Shown one piece after another: positions 32,976-41,726 of a stretch of 64,000 nt of DNA. The notes beneath the pieces were generated by a model. The model was not told where the DNA came from and ran no database searches. It was given only the letters and a program-made list of their open reading frames with translations. Made by a program: the position numbers and the translations under genes. How positions within the stretch are numbered: position 1 is the first letter of the stretch; each line of letters opens with the position of its first letter. This DNA is from an uncultured marine group III euryarchaeote (GTDB taxonomy: Archaea > Thermoplasmatota > Poseidoniia > MGIII > CG-Epi1): the NCBI GenBank assembly GCA_902627615.1, contig CACOJW010000003.1, positions 1-64,000 on the forward strand, in the 5' to 3' direction.

Positions 32976-34763
32976 TTAGATTTCAAATGCCTCCAATTTA
33001 GCAAGAATTGCTTCAGCATATTCTATAGCCTTAGGTGGTAAACCGTCGCTAAATGCAACAGAATGGAGCTTAGGTACGAGCTCAGTTTCTATCTCTTTTC
33101 TTAAAATTCCATACATCTGGCCATCTCTATTGATTTCTAAAACAATTATCTTTTTATGCCTTCTTATGAAATCATTTATTTCAGGTGAAAGTGGCAACGC
33201 ACGTACTCTACATTGAGATACCTTCATACCTGTCGCCTCTAATATGTCATCAATTTCTTGGATGGTATTTTCCATAGATCCGTAGTAGATTATTCCTAAT
33301 TCTTTCTCTTTTTCCTCTCTGAGAACAGGTTGTGGCAGATCGGTTCTTGAGCCCTCTATTTTCCTTCGTAATCTTTCCATATTAGATCGATAAATGTCAG
33401 ATTTTTCAGAATAAACTCCGTCTTCGTCTCTTCCAGTTCCTCTTGAGACTATAGGCTCTAAACCACTTCCAGGTAATGTTCTGTACGTTATTCCGTCTCC
33501 ATCAACGTCTCTGTATCTCCCGTAATTCTCAATTTTCTCAATGTCTTCTTTTGTCTTTAGAACTTTTCCACGGTTTAGTGGTTCATCGGGATAATCAAAA
33601 CCCTTTGAAACCCAAAGGTTCATCCCTAAGTCCAAATCTGTGAAACCAAAGACCATAGTTTGATATTTTTCTGCATAGTCAAATGCCTTCCAGCCAAACT
33701 CAAAGCATTCATCGACATTCCCAGGTATCAAGACAATATGCTGTGTATCTCCATGGCTTGCTTCATACAGCATAGAGATATCTCCTTGCTGCGTTCTAGT
33801 TGGAAGACCTGTTGAAGGACCTACTCTTGTAACATCCCAAATAACGCTTGGAATCTCAGTATAGTATGCAAGTCCAATTAATTCGGACATTAACGAAATC
33901 CCCGGTCCACTAGTGCATGTCATTCCTCTGGCACCTGCCCAACCGGCACCTAGAACCATTCCTACAGCAGCTAATTCATCTTCAGCCTGTATTATAGCAC
34001 AGGTTGATTTTCCATCCTTGTCTAATCTCAGTTTAGGAACATAAGCATCAATAGATTCAGCCAAAGACGATGAAGGTGTAATTGGATACCAAGAAAGCAT
34101 ATTGATTCCTCCATATATGCAGCCTAGAGCTACGGCTTCATTCCCGTCGATCAAAAATTGGTTTTTATCAAATTCTCTTTTTTCCACATAGTAATTATCA
34201 GCTTTATTTAGTTCATTAGTAAAAAATTCTCTACCACTAATAGATGCCTGAGAATTAATTTGGATGGCTTTTTCTTTTCCACCAAACTGTTTAGCAATAG
34301 CTTCTTCTAGGATATCTTGTGGAATTTCCAGCATTTCAGCTACTATTCCGACATAAATCATGTTAGCTACTAGTTTTGCTAATTTAGGATTAATTTTCCG
34401 GCCCATTGTGCCCATTGGAACAGGATAAAGTATCAAATCTTCTCTATCTACTGGAAGTCTGGTATCTGTATTGTAGATTAACACAGTATTAGGTTCGAGA
34501 TTTTCAATATCTTCAACCCAAGTATCAGGATTCATTGCAATCTGGATATTAGTTTTTCCACCTGGTGCCTGGTATCCATAATCACTGACTCTGATAATGT
34601 ACCAAGTTGGGAGTCCTGCGATATTAGAAGGAAACAGGTTCTTACCTGATGCATGAGTTCCCATTCTGAATAAGGCATTCAATAAAATTAAATTTGCGCT
34701 CTGAGAGCCAGTACCATTGGCGGTAGCAATGTTTATGGTGAAATCGTTTATTATTTTGCCCAT
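32976..34763 (-). CDS. korA: 2-oxoacid:ferredoxin oxidoreductase, fused gamma-alpha subunit
   Basis: A 595-residue protein with an N-terminal gamma domain (ANGTGSQSANLILLNALFRM, residues about 14-33) fused to the alpha domain, which carries the conserved YPITPSSSLAE (about residues 225-235) and the GPGISLMSE region. The C-terminal part holds the domain II fold ending in IEYAEAILAKLEAF. The fusion is normal for two-subunit archaeal enzymes. It is upstream of korB in the same operon. The window also encodes a lipoyl-type 2-oxoacid dehydrogenase complex, so the organism can use both ferredoxin and NAD as acceptors for 2-oxoacid oxidation. Confidence 0.88.
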   Translation of the reverse strand: MGKIINDFTINIATANGTGSQSANLILLNALFRMGTHASGKNLFPSNIAGLPTWYIIRVSDYGYQAPGGKTNIQIAMNPDTWVEDIENLEPNTVLIYNTDTRLPVDREDLILYPVPMGTMGRKINPKLAKLVANMIYVGIVAEMLEIPQDILEEAIAKQFGGKEKAIQINSQASISGREFFTNELNKADNYYVEKREFDKNQFLIDGNEAVALGCIYGGINMLSWYPITPSSSLAESIDAYVPKLRLDKDGKSTCAIIQAEDELAAVGMVLGAGWAGARGMTCTSGPGISLMSELIGLAYYTEIPSVIWDVTRVGPSTGLPTRTQQGDISMLYEASHGDTQHIVLIPGNVDECFEFGWKAFDYAEKYQTMVFGFTDLDLGMNLWVSKGFDYPDEPLNRGKVLKTKEDIEKIENYGRYRDVDGDGITYRTLPGSGLEPIVSRGTGRDEDGVYSEKSDIYRSNMERLRRKIEGSRTDLPQPVLREEKEKELGIIYYGSMENTIQEIDDILEATGMKVSQCRVRALPLSPEINDFIRRHKKIIVLEINRDGQMYGILRKEIETELVPKLHSVAFSDGLPPKAIEYAEAILAKLEAFEI

Positions 34764-34892
34764 TTCGATTGTCGTAAATTACGAACTCAAATCTCGTATC
34801 ACGGCTGGTTATACAGCTAACGAACAGTTATTAAGAGTTATTACTGTATGTCTAATTTTAATATAAGAATAAATATTTTAGAAAACCGTGCA

Positions 34893-34901
34893 CTATATAT
34901 A
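34893..34901 (+). promoter_or_regulatory. Strong TATA box of the candidate structured RNA
   Basis: CTATATATA lies 27 nt upstream of about 34920, where the first paired element of the candidate RNA begins. It predicts a leader or independent RNA of about 120-135 nt before galU. Confidence 0.55.
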
Positions 34902-34919
34902 GGAGAATACAAGTCGTAC

Positions 34920-35043
34920 ACCCTAGTGGAAAAAGCTAGCTGCAACGAGCAGAGACGTATTTGCGTTACCCCGAATGGACTTTGACTAGGAAGTCGAAGG
35001 GTGACAGGGAGAGGTAGTGCAAGGAGCGCTAGCTATTTCTTTT
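34920..35043 (+). ncRNA. Candidate structured, pseudoknotted RNA upstream of galU
   Basis: This is the longest gene-free stretch in the window and has no plausible ORF. Closing stem: AGCTAGC (34934-34940) with GCTAGCT (35028-35034), continued by TGCA (34941-34944) with TGCA (35018-35021) across a six-base bulge. Inner stem: GTTACCC (34965-34971) with GGGTGAC (34999-35005). Apical hairpin: GACTT (34978-34982) with AAGTC (34991-34995). Pseudoknot: CCTAGT (34922-34927) with ACTAGG in the apical loop (34985-34990). It ends in a T-rich run (35036-35043). It may be a stand-alone RNA or a riboswitch-like leader for galU and its operon. I matched it to no known class. Confidence 0.55.
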
Positions 35044-35056
35044 GAATTAAATAAAA

Positions 35057-35902
35057 ATGAAAGCCGTGATTCCAGCAGCAGGTTTTGGTACTCGCTTTTT
35101 ACCTTTAACTAAAGCTCAACCAAAGGAGATGCTACCAGTTGTAAATAAGCCTACAATACAGTGGGTTGTTGAAGAGGCGGTTGATGCAGGAATAAAAGAT
35201 ATTGCTATAATAACAGGAAAACACAAGCAAGCCATTGAGAATCATTTTAAACCTATAGAAAAGTTAGAAATAGCTTTAGAAAAAGCGGGTAAATTAGATG
35301 AGCTTAAAGAGATAAGGCAGATTAACAATCTTGCTAATATAGAATTTATAATTCAAGAGGAGCAAAAAGGTTTAGGACATGCAATATTATGTGCAGAGGA
35401 GTTTGTGGAAAACAGTCCGTTTGCAGTTTTGTTGGGAGATACTATCTGTACAGGAAATCCAAATTGCACGAAGGGGTTAGTTAATATGTTTAAAGAAAGA
35501 CAAACAAGTGTTTTCTCAGTAGAAAAAATTAAAGCTGAAGAAACTATAAGATATGGTGTTATTTCGGGTCAAGAAGTTGAAAAAGATGTAATGCTAGTTG
35601 ATGACTTGGTTGAAAAACCATCAATCAATGAGGCGCCTTCACTTCTTGGCATACAAGGAAGGTATGTTTTCACTCCTGAATTGTTCGAGCATCAGAAGAA
35701 TGTTGTCAAAGGTGCAGGGGGCGAATTACAATTAACAGATGCCATGAGATCGTTAGCAAAAAAAGGTAAGATGTTTTCATGGACTTTTAGTGGAAAAAGA
35801 TATGATATTGGAACAATGAGAGATTGGTTCCAATCACATTTAGAATTGTCATTTAATTCAGATTATTCACAAATTTTAAAAGAGGTCATAGGTAAATTAT
35901 GA
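35057..35902 (+). CDS. galU: UTP--glucose-1-phosphate uridylyltransferase
   Basis: A 281-residue nucleotidyltransferase with the N-terminal [21 protein letters not shown], the GalU-specific [15 protein letters not shown] block and the metal-binding LLGDTIC. It makes UDP-glucose from UTP and glucose 1-phosphate. It opens a four-gene sugar-nucleotide run (galU, UDP-xylose synthase, wecB, GAPDH homologue) for surface glycans, overlapping the next gene by four bases. The candidate structured RNA lies immediately upstream, its T-run ending 14 nt before the ATG. Confidence 0.9.
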   Translation: MKAVIPAAGFGTRFLPLTKAQPKEMLPVVNKPTIQWVVEEAVDAGIKDIAIITGKHKQAIENHFKPIEKLEIALEKAGKLDELKEIRQINNLANIEFIIQEEQKGLGHAILCAEEFVENSPFAVLLGDTICTGNPNCTKGLVNMFKERQTSVFSVEKIKAEETIRYGVISGQEVEKDVMLVDDLVEKPSINEAPSLLGIQGRYVFTPELFEHQKNVVKGAGGELQLTDAMRSLAKKGKMFSWTFSGKRYDIGTMRDWFQSHLELSFNSDYSQILKEVIGKL

Positions 35903-36834
35903 AATATTTGGTTACAGGTGGTGCAGGTTTTATTGGCTCTAATCTTTGTAGAAAATTATTATCACAAGGGCATGCCGTCTCCTGTCTTGATGATTTAAGC
36001 ACAGGTAACTATACAAATATCAAAGAATTGAAAGGTAATCCTAATTTTGAATTCTTTAATCATGATCTTACAAAGCCTTTTTTTCCAGATAAAATTGATG
36101 CGATTTTTAATTTAGCATGTCCTGCTTCTCCAGTGCATTATCAATATAATCCAATAAGGACACTAAAAATGGGAACTCTTGCAATGTATAATGTGTTAGG
36201 TATGGCTGCTAGACTAAAGATTCCAATATTACAAGCCTCTACCTCTGAGATATACGGTGATCCTTCAGTTCATCCTCAAAAAGAATCATATCTCGGTAAT
36301 GTAAATCCAATAGGTCCAAGAGCATGTTACGATGAAGGAAAACGTGTTGCTGAAGCCCTTTGTATAGCTTACGAAAACTTTAATGGAGTTGATATTCGTA
36401 TTGCCAGAATTTTCAATACATATGGCCCATTTATGGATCCTCAAGACGGTAGAGTTGTTAGTAATTTTATAGTTCAAGCGTTAAAGAATGAATCTATAAC
36501 AGTTTATGGAGATGGATCACAAACACGCAGTTTTTGCTTTGTAGATGATTTAGTGGAGGGGCTTATCAAATTAATGAATTCTGATTATAAAAGGCCGGTT
36601 AATCTAGGAAATCCAGACGAATATAATATGTTAGAATTTGCAAAAATAGTTAAGGAAAAAACTTCATCAGACTCACAAATTTCATTTTTTGATTTGCCCG
36701 TTGATGACCCCAAACAAAGATGTCCAGACATATCACTTGCAAGGGAAAGATTATCATGGGAACCTAAAGTTTCGATTGATGAAGGGATAGATAAGACCAT
36801 TTTATGGTTCAAGAAGTGTTTATCTGAAAAGTAA
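35899..36834 (+). CDS. uxs: UDP-glucuronate decarboxylase (UDP-xylose synthase)
   Basis: A 311-residue extended SDR with TGGAGFIG at the N-terminus, catalytic Tyr144 and Lys148 ([10 protein letters not shown]), and the subfamily marks [12 protein letters not shown] and [10 protein letters not shown]. These identify UDP-glucuronate decarboxylases, which form UDP-xylose with bound NAD. No UDP-glucose 6-dehydrogenase is seen in the window, so the glucuronate step must be elsewhere. It overlaps galU by four bases and wecB by one. Confidence 0.85.
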   Translation: MKYLVTGGAGFIGSNLCRKLLSQGHAVSCLDDLSTGNYTNIKELKGNPNFEFFNHDLTKPFFPDKIDAIFNLACPASPVHYQYNPIRTLKMGTLAMYNVLGMAARLKIPILQASTSEIYGDPSVHPQKESYLGNVNPIGPRACYDEGKRVAEALCIAYENFNGVDIRIARIFNTYGPFMDPQDGRVVSNFIVQALKNESITVYGDGSQTRSFCFVDDLVEGLIKLMNSDYKRPVNLGNPDEYNMLEFAKIVKEKTSSDSQISFFDLPVDDPKQRCPDISLARERLSWEPKVSIDEGIDKTILWFKKCLSEK

Positions 36835-37901
36835 TGAAAGTATTATCAATTATAGGAGCACGTCCACAATTTATCAAAGCATCACAAATTTGTAATAAGT
36901 TAAGTGAACAAATAAGTCATGTTTTAGTGCATACGGGTCAACACTACGATAATTTACTTTCAGATATTTTCTTTAAAGATTTAAAGATTCCAGAACCAGA
37001 CTACAATTTAGGGGTTGGTTCTGGAAGCCATGCCTTTCAAACATCAAAAATGATGGTAGAAATAGAATCAGTAGTAAATTCTGAAAGGCCAGATTTAGTG
37101 TTGGTTTATGGAGACACGAATAGTACTTTGGCAGGTGCTTTAGTTTCATCTAAACTAAGAATTAACACAGCTCATTTAGAAGCAGGATTACGTAGTTTTA
37201 ACAGAAGCATGCCTGAAGAAATTAATAGACTGCTAACAGATCACTGTTCCTCAATACTCTTTTGTCCTACTAAAGTGGCTTTGTCTAATTTAGAAAAGGA
37301 AGGAATAACCAAGGAAGTTTATCTTACTGGTGATGTGATGTATGATGCGTTAATGGAATATTTGCCATTAGCTAAAAGTAAGTCTAAAATCTTGGAAAAT
37401 TTAGATATTGAGACAGATTACATCTTATTAACATTACACCGCCCTCAAAACGTAGATGATTCATTTACACTTTTGAATATATTGAATTCAGTATCTGCTT
37501 CAGGTAAAGACATAATTTGGCCGATCCACCCTCGTTCAAAGAATACTTTAGTAAAGAATCAATTAGTTGAAAAAGTCCCTTCGAATATAAAAATCATTAA
37601 TCCTGTAGGATACATAGATATGCTTTCACTAGAATATAATTCATCTAAGATTGCTACAGATTCTGGAGGAGTTCAGAAAGAAGCATATATTCTGGAAAAG
37701 CCTTGTATTACTCTTAGACCAGATACAGAATGGGTAGAAACTATAGATGATGGTTGGAATGTTTTAGTAGATACAGATTCTAAAAAGATTAAAGAAGAAA
37801 TAATAAATTTCAATCCAAAGAATAAACCAAATATTGATTATGGCGGTGGTCAAGCTAGTTCAAATGTTTGTAATTTAATTGAAGAATTATTGGTAAAGTA
37901 A
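36834..37901 (+). CDS. wecB: UDP-N-acetylglucosamine 2-epimerase (copy 1)
   Basis: A 355-residue non-hydrolysing epimerase with the family blocks GARPQFIKASQI, HTGQHYDNLLS, VYGDTNSTLAGAL, HLEAGLRSFNRSMPEEINR and DSGGVQKEAY. It converts UDP-GlcNAc to UDP-ManNAc for surface polysaccharide or N-glycan synthesis. The ATG shares a base with the previous stop. A second paralogue lies at 60802. Confidence 0.9.
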   Translation: MKVLSIIGARPQFIKASQICNKLSEQISHVLVHTGQHYDNLLSDIFFKDLKIPEPDYNLGVGSGSHAFQTSKMMVEIESVVNSERPDLVLVYGDTNSTLAGALVSSKLRINTAHLEAGLRSFNRSMPEEINRLLTDHCSSILFCPTKVALSNLEKEGITKEVYLTGDVMYDALMEYLPLAKSKSKILENLDIETDYILLTLHRPQNVDDSFTLLNILNSVSASGKDIIWPIHPRSKNTLVKNQLVEKVPSNIKIINPVGYIDMLSLEYNSSKIATDSGGVQKEAYILEKPCITLRPDTEWVETIDDGWNVLVDTDSKKIKEEIINFNPKNKPNIDYGGGQASSNVCNLIEELLVK

Positions 37902-37921
37902 TATATAGAAAAGAGGAACTT

Positions 37922-38968
37922 ATGTATAGAGGAAATAGTTTGATTAACATTGGAATATGTGGACTGGGCCGTGTTGGTAAATCAATACTAAGACATTTAT
38001 ATGAATCAGAATCTCGTAACGTAAAAGTAGTTGCCATAAAGGAGCATAATAGTTTATCTTATTCAAACGAAGAATATGTGAGAAATATGGCTTACCTTCT
38101 TCGAGACGATAGTATATATGGTAAATTCCCCGCAGAGGTTAATTCAGAGGGCTGTAACATTTTGATTAATAATGAAAAAATCCCAGTCTTATTGGATTCG
38201 TACATAAATCAAGTTGATTGGAAAAAATATAATGTAGATGTAATTATTGAAGCATCAGGTAATTTGAAAAATATTAAATACGTTAGAAAGTGTCTTGGTG
38301 ATTCAGTAAAAAAGGCGATAATAACTAGGGGAACAGATGAAGCTGATATTACACTCATTCATGGAGTTAACGAGAGTAAGTATAATAAAAAAAAGCACAA
38401 TGTTATTTCAGTTTCAACATGTACTGGCAATGCCTTTGCTCCCATTGCTAATTTTGTAGATTCTAACTATAAAATATTAGCTGGTTTTGTATCGACTATA
38501 CATCCAGTTTTGTCCGATGAAAAAATGCTAGATGGTAGTCATAAAGTTTTTGCATTAGGCAAATCATTCAGAAATATTAAAGTAGTCGACACTTCTGTTG
38601 TCAAATCTACGATTGAAGTTCTTCCCCATCTAGAAAATAAATTGCATTTGGAATCTGTATCGTACAGGGTTCCAACAGATATTGTTTCTGCAGTTCATGC
38701 AATAATTAAAGTCAAAAATCCACCAAGTAAGGATGAGTTTTGCAGAAAAATTAGTGATGTTAGAGGAAACTTAAAAGATATTATTGGAACCACTAAAGGC
38801 TTTCATGGCCAGCCTTTTGTAAGTTCTGAATTTTTGCTTTCAAAATATTCAGGAATTATTGACTTAAATTGGTTCAGTATCACTGATAATTTACTGAGGT
38901 TACATATTTGGCATGACAATGAGTATGGTTATGTTTCACGAGTAATAGATACACTAAAAATACTGTAA
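37922..38968 (+). CDS. GAPDH-like dehydrogenase of bacterial type in the sugar-nucleotide cluster
   Basis: A 348-residue protein with NAD-binding NIGICGLGRVGKSIL, catalytic Cys167 (STCTGNAFAP, compare ASCTTNCLAP), His194 (STIHPVLSD) and the C-terminal WHDNEYGY. These are the marks of the bacterial/eukaryotic class I GAPDH, not the archaeal class II enzyme. The sequence around the cysteine and histidine is divergent, so the substrate may not be glyceraldehyde 3-phosphate. Its position between wecB and the glycerate-kinase remnant suggests a role in making a glycan precursor or D-glycerate derivative. Probably acquired by transfer. Confidence 0.78.
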   Translation: MYRGNSLINIGICGLGRVGKSILRHLYESESRNVKVVAIKEHNSLSYSNEEYVRNMAYLLRDDSIYGKFPAEVNSEGCNILINNEKIPVLLDSYINQVDWKKYNVDVIIEASGNLKNIKYVRKCLGDSVKKAIITRGTDEADITLIHGVNESKYNKKKHNVISVSTCTGNAFAPIANFVDSNYKILAGFVSTIHPVLSDEKMLDGSHKVFALGKSFRNIKVVDTSVVKSTIEVLPHLENKLHLESVSYRVPTDIVSAVHAIIKVKNPPSKDEFCRKISDVRGNLKDIIGTTKGFHGQPFVSSEFLLSKYSGIIDLNWFSITDNLLRLHIWHDNEYGYVSRVIDTLKIL

Positions 38969-38973
38969 TTATA

Positions 38974-39435
38974 ATGATTTTATTAGTTCCGAGTACTTTC
39001 AAAGGTACTATGACATCACAAGAAATCTCAACTCACATTCAATCAGGAATGATTTCATCTGATTCTCCCCTAGAACTCGCTTTGCAAATTATTGAAGATA
39101 CTGGACATATGGGGTTACCTGTGGTTAATGACAATGGGGATTTACACGGAATTATTACCTGGTCGGACGTTCATGAAGCTGCAGTTAATCATGAGAGACA
39201 CTTAACTGTAGCTGATTATTGCACTACCGATTTAGTAACTGTTTCTTCGAGAGATTCACTGACACATGCATTAGATTGTCTGGGCTACAAGGAAATCAGT
39301 CACTTACCTGTAGTTGATGATAAAAATAATAAAAAAATAACAGGAATAATTACAAAAGGTGATTTGATAAAAGCTTATAACAGGAAAAGATTCATTCAAA
39401 AGAAGATGAGTTGGAAAGATAAAGGGGCTGAATAA
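38974..39435 (+). CDS. Chimeric ORF: glycerate-kinase N-terminus joined to a CBS-domain pair
   Basis: A 153-residue ORF. Residues 1-26 (ILLVPSTFKGTMTSQEIS and THIQSGM) match the N-terminus of GckA/GarK-type glycerate kinases (compare APDSFKGTLS...EA). From residue 27 the sequence is two CBS motifs: LELALQIIEDTGHMGLPVVN and ALDCLGYKEISHLPVVDD, like the regulatory tail of ClC-type channels. No kinase core is present. It looks like the product of a deletion or recombination. An ATG at 39049 could initiate a CBS-only protein. It follows the GAPDH gene by 5 nt. Confidence 0.65.
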   Translation: MILLVPSTFKGTMTSQEISTHIQSGMISSDSPLELALQIIEDTGHMGLPVVNDNGDLHGIITWSDVHEAAVNHERHLTVADYCTTDLVTVSSRDSLTHALDCLGYKEISHLPVVDDKNNKKITGIITKGDLIKAYNRKRFIQKKMSWKDKGAE

Positions 39436-39466
39436 GCTTTTAATTGATTAGTATAAATACATGTAA

Positions 39467-39595
39467 ATGTCATCTATAAATAAGAGTGCAAAAAACGACG
39501 ACGGAGATAGCTCTTCAGAAAGGAGGGCAAAGAGTTCTCCAAGTCTATTTAGCCTCTTTGAAAAGATGTTCAACATAGTAAAAAAATATTGGTGA
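39467..39595 (+). CDS. Possible 42-residue basic protein before the SAP gene
   Basis: An ORF encoding MSSINKSAKNDDGDSSSERR then AKSSPSLFSLFEKMFNIVKK and YW. It stops 4 nt before the ATG of the SAP-domain gene, as expected for a coupled upstream cistron, and has an amphipathic C-terminal helix. Against it, the best TATA boxes (39452-39459 and 39475-39482) would start RNA at or after its ATG. It may instead be part of a long leader. Confidence 0.3.
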   Translation: MSSINKSAKNDDGDSSSERRAKSSPSLFSLFEKMFNIVKKYW

Positions 39596-39599
39596 AAAA

Positions 39600-40556
39600 A
39601 TGGCATGGTTCGGTGGAAAAAAAAAGCCAAAGAGAAAACCTCCGGTTCTAGAACCGGTAGGTACTCCTGCAGTTCAAGCAGCCCCTGCTGCGGTTCAAGC
39701 CGCACCTGTAGCTCAACCAGCTCTAGAACCCGTACAACCTAATCAGGGAATACCTGCAGTTCAAGCAGCCCCTTCTGCCGTTCAAGCAGTTCCATCTATG
39801 CAGCCAGTTGTTGAAATAGCGCCTGTTGGAGTTGTTGCTGATACAAATGTTACTGTATCTGCAGAATCTGCTGCAGCGCCACCTCAACAAAGTGGTTCTA
39901 CGGAATGGTCAAAGAAAAGTAAAAGACCTCTAATGGACATACATAAAAGATTAGATCATATGATGGATTCAAAGGGGAAAAGTTTAGAAGAAAGATACAA
40001 AGATAGGTTTGGAGATAAACTCCCTGAATCTGTAGCAACTGATTCTGCAAGAAAAGATTATAATGAAAAAAAGGCTAACAAGCCTGAAATTGTTTTCAAA
40101 CCACGTTCATCTCTTAAGCTAAAACCTAGGCAGAAAAAAGCACCAAAAGTAGAAAAGAAAATTGAAAAGACGACAGAAAATAAAAAAGATAAAAGCGTTA
40201 AAGCAAGCAGTAAAATTAGTGACAGGTTGAAATCTAGTAGCGCTATGACAAAATCTGCAATAGGAAATGCAAGTTCTGCAGTAGGTCGCGGAGCTGGAGC
40301 TGTAAAGTCTGGAATAGGTAGGGGAGCTGGTGCTGTAAGTTCAGGAATAGGAAAGGGTGCAGGAGCTGTAAAATCTGGAATAGGTAAGGGCGCATCTAAG
40401 GTCATGGGGCTTTTTGGAAGAGGCAGTGATGAAAAAGAAGTTTCCAAAGAAGACTACACGAAAATGAAAGTGGCTGAATTAAAAAGCGAGTTGAAAGAAA
40501 GAGGATTATCTACCGCAGGTAAAAAAGCTGATTTAATTAAAAGACTAAACGAATAA
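39600..40556 (+). CDS. SAP-domain protein with Ala/Pro and 11-residue Gly-rich repeats
   Basis: A 318-residue protein. Residues about 15-75 are Pro/Ala/Gln-rich with repeated AVQAAP units. A basic middle follows. Residues 229-272 are four 11-residue repeats, GRGAGAVKSGI, GRGAGAVSSGI, GKGAGAVKSGI and GKGASKVMGLF. The C-terminus is a SAP motif (KVAELKSELKERGLSTAGK), a putative DNA-binding helix pair. The 11-residue periodicity is that of lipid-binding amphipathic helices. A chromatin-associated or DNA-to-membrane tethering role is inference. Confidence 0.7.
   Translation: MAWFGGKKKPKRKPPVLEPVGTPAVQAAPAAVQAAPVAQPALEPVQPNQGIPAVQAAPSAVQAVPSMQPVVEIAPVGVVADTNVTVSAESAAAPPQQSGSTEWSKKSKRPLMDIHKRLDHMMDSKGKSLEERYKDRFGDKLPESVATDSARKDYNEKKANKPEIVFKPRSSLKLKPRQKKAPKVEKKIEKTTENKKDKSVKASSKISDRLKSSSAMTKSAIGNASSAVGRGAGAVKSGIGRGAGAVSSGIGKGAGAVKSGIGKGASKVMGLFGRGSDEKEVSKEDYTKMKVAELKSELKERGLSTAGKKADLIKRLNE
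40284..40415 (+). repeat. Four tandem 33-bp repeats inside the SAP gene
   Basis: Units at 40284-40316, 40317-40349, 40350-40382 and 40383-40415 each encode an 11-residue module beginning GRGA or GKGA. The first three are close in DNA sequence and the last is diverged. Repeat length is a multiple of three, so copy-number change would keep the frame. Confidence 0.75.
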
Positions 40557-40558
40557 AT

Positions 40559-41650
40559 TTATCTGTGTGTTATAATACTGATAACATCTTGATTCTTTAC
40601 TTTATGATTTAATCCAACTGTTTGTCCCGGAAATTTAGCTGAGGGGCCCCATATCTGCGAATAGCGAAATTTGCGCACAAAATCTCTATGTAAACGCTGA
40701 CAAATTTCTGCAACAGTCGTACCTTTTCTTACTACCATTGGTTCTTCTAAATCTGCCTTTTCACCTTGAGGTTTCATAAATATAGATATAAATTCAAGTG
40801 AATTATATATTTGCTTTTTTAAATTATCAATACCTTTTCCGGTTGGCGCTGCCACTTCAATTATTGTTTTATTCGTACATTTTTTCCTAACTTCTTTTAG
40901 TTGTTGTTTATTAATCATATCTACTTTCGTTACGACATCAAATGAAGGGGAATAAACTCTTGTTTTTGCTAAAATATCAACTAAATCATCTAGTGTTATC
41001 TTTTCTCTCAAAACAACTTGTGCATTTACGATACCATATTCTCTTACTACTGATTTAATAGCATCTTCCTCAATCTCTTGTGAAACTGTAGATATAACTT
41101 CAATACCTCCAAGACCTGTTTTAGAAATACTACCATTTGGTGGACGACTGTTAAGACGGAGACCTGAATCAAATAACTCCTTTAGAATAACATGGGGTGC
41201 TGGTTCAATAGCGTCAATGACGTGAACAATTAAGTCTGCAGATCTTATTACTGAAAGGACTTCTTTGCCACGTCCTGCTCCTCTTGCAGCCCCCTCTATT
41301 AAACCGGGTAAATCAAGTATCTGGATATTTGCATCTCTATATTTCAAAACTCCTGGAACAACGTCTAAGGTAGTAAAAGCATACGAACCAGTCTCGCTAT
41401 CTGCATCAGTTAGAGCGTTAAGTAATGTGGATTTACCGACACTGGGCAATCCTACTAGTGCCACTGTGGCATCACCTGCTTTTCTTACTCCATAACCACT
41501 GCCCTTTGGGCCTGATGAACTAGTAACTACCTCCTCTCTTAATTGTGCTAGCTTTGCCTTAAGCTTCCCAACATGGTGCTGAGTTGCCTTATTGTATTTA
41601 GTATTGGCAATTTCCTCCTCAATTTCAGCTATCTTATCAGTAAGAGACAC
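40559..41650 (-). CDS. drg: DRG-family GTPase with TGS domain
   Basis: A 363-residue archaeal DRG/Rbg GTPase starting with GTG. An N-terminal helical segment (TDKIAEIEEEIANTKYNKAT) precedes the G domain: G1 LVGLPSVGKSTLL, G3 DLPGLIEGA and the AGRGKEVLSVIRSADL segment. The G4 motif TKVD is at about residue 241 and the TGS domain ends the protein (QTVGLNHKVKNQDVI). DRG proteins associate with translating ribosomes. The gene converges on the SAP gene, 2 nt apart. Confidence 0.9.
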   Translation of the reverse strand: MSLTDKIAEIEEEIANTKYNKATQHHVGKLKAKLAQLREEVVTSSSGPKGSGYGVRKAGDATVALVGLPSVGKSTLLNALTDADSETGSYAFTTLDVVPGVLKYRDANIQILDLPGLIEGAARGAGRGKEVLSVIRSADLIVHVIDAIEPAPHVILKELFDSGLRLNSRPPNGSISKTGLGGIEVISTVSQEIEEDAIKSVVREYGIVNAQVVLREKITLDDLVDILAKTRVYSPSFDVVTKVDMINKQQLKEVRKKCTNKTIIEVAAPTGKGIDNLKKQIYNSLEFISIFMKPQGEKADLEEPMVVRKGTTVAEICQRLHRDFVRKFRYSQIWGPSAKFPGQTVGLNHKVKNQDVISIITHR

Positions 41651-41697
41651 AATTGTTCAGGATTAAGGGGGATTAAACGCATTGAGTTGGCATCAAC

Positions 41698-41705
41698 TAT
41701 AAAAT
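41698..41705 (+). promoter_or_regulatory. TATA box of the Pop5-linked gene pair
   Basis: TATAAAAT begins 29 nt before ATG 41727. It supports that start and a leaderless transcript covering this gene and the Pop5-like gene. Confidence 0.5.
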
Positions 41706-41726
41706 TATGTTACTAAATGGATAACT

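Noticed and set aside
34934-35034. Possible 5S rRNA: blocks resembling CCCGAA and GGGAGAG(G)UAG occur in a closed stem.
   Set aside because: The interval is about 20 nt too short between the two blocks, helices II-III and IV-V of 5S do not form, and the stems that do form differ from 5S.
40058-40447. Minus-strand 129-codon ORF rich in Ala/Pro.
   Set aside because: Shadow of the repeat-containing SAP gene; no promoter or domain.
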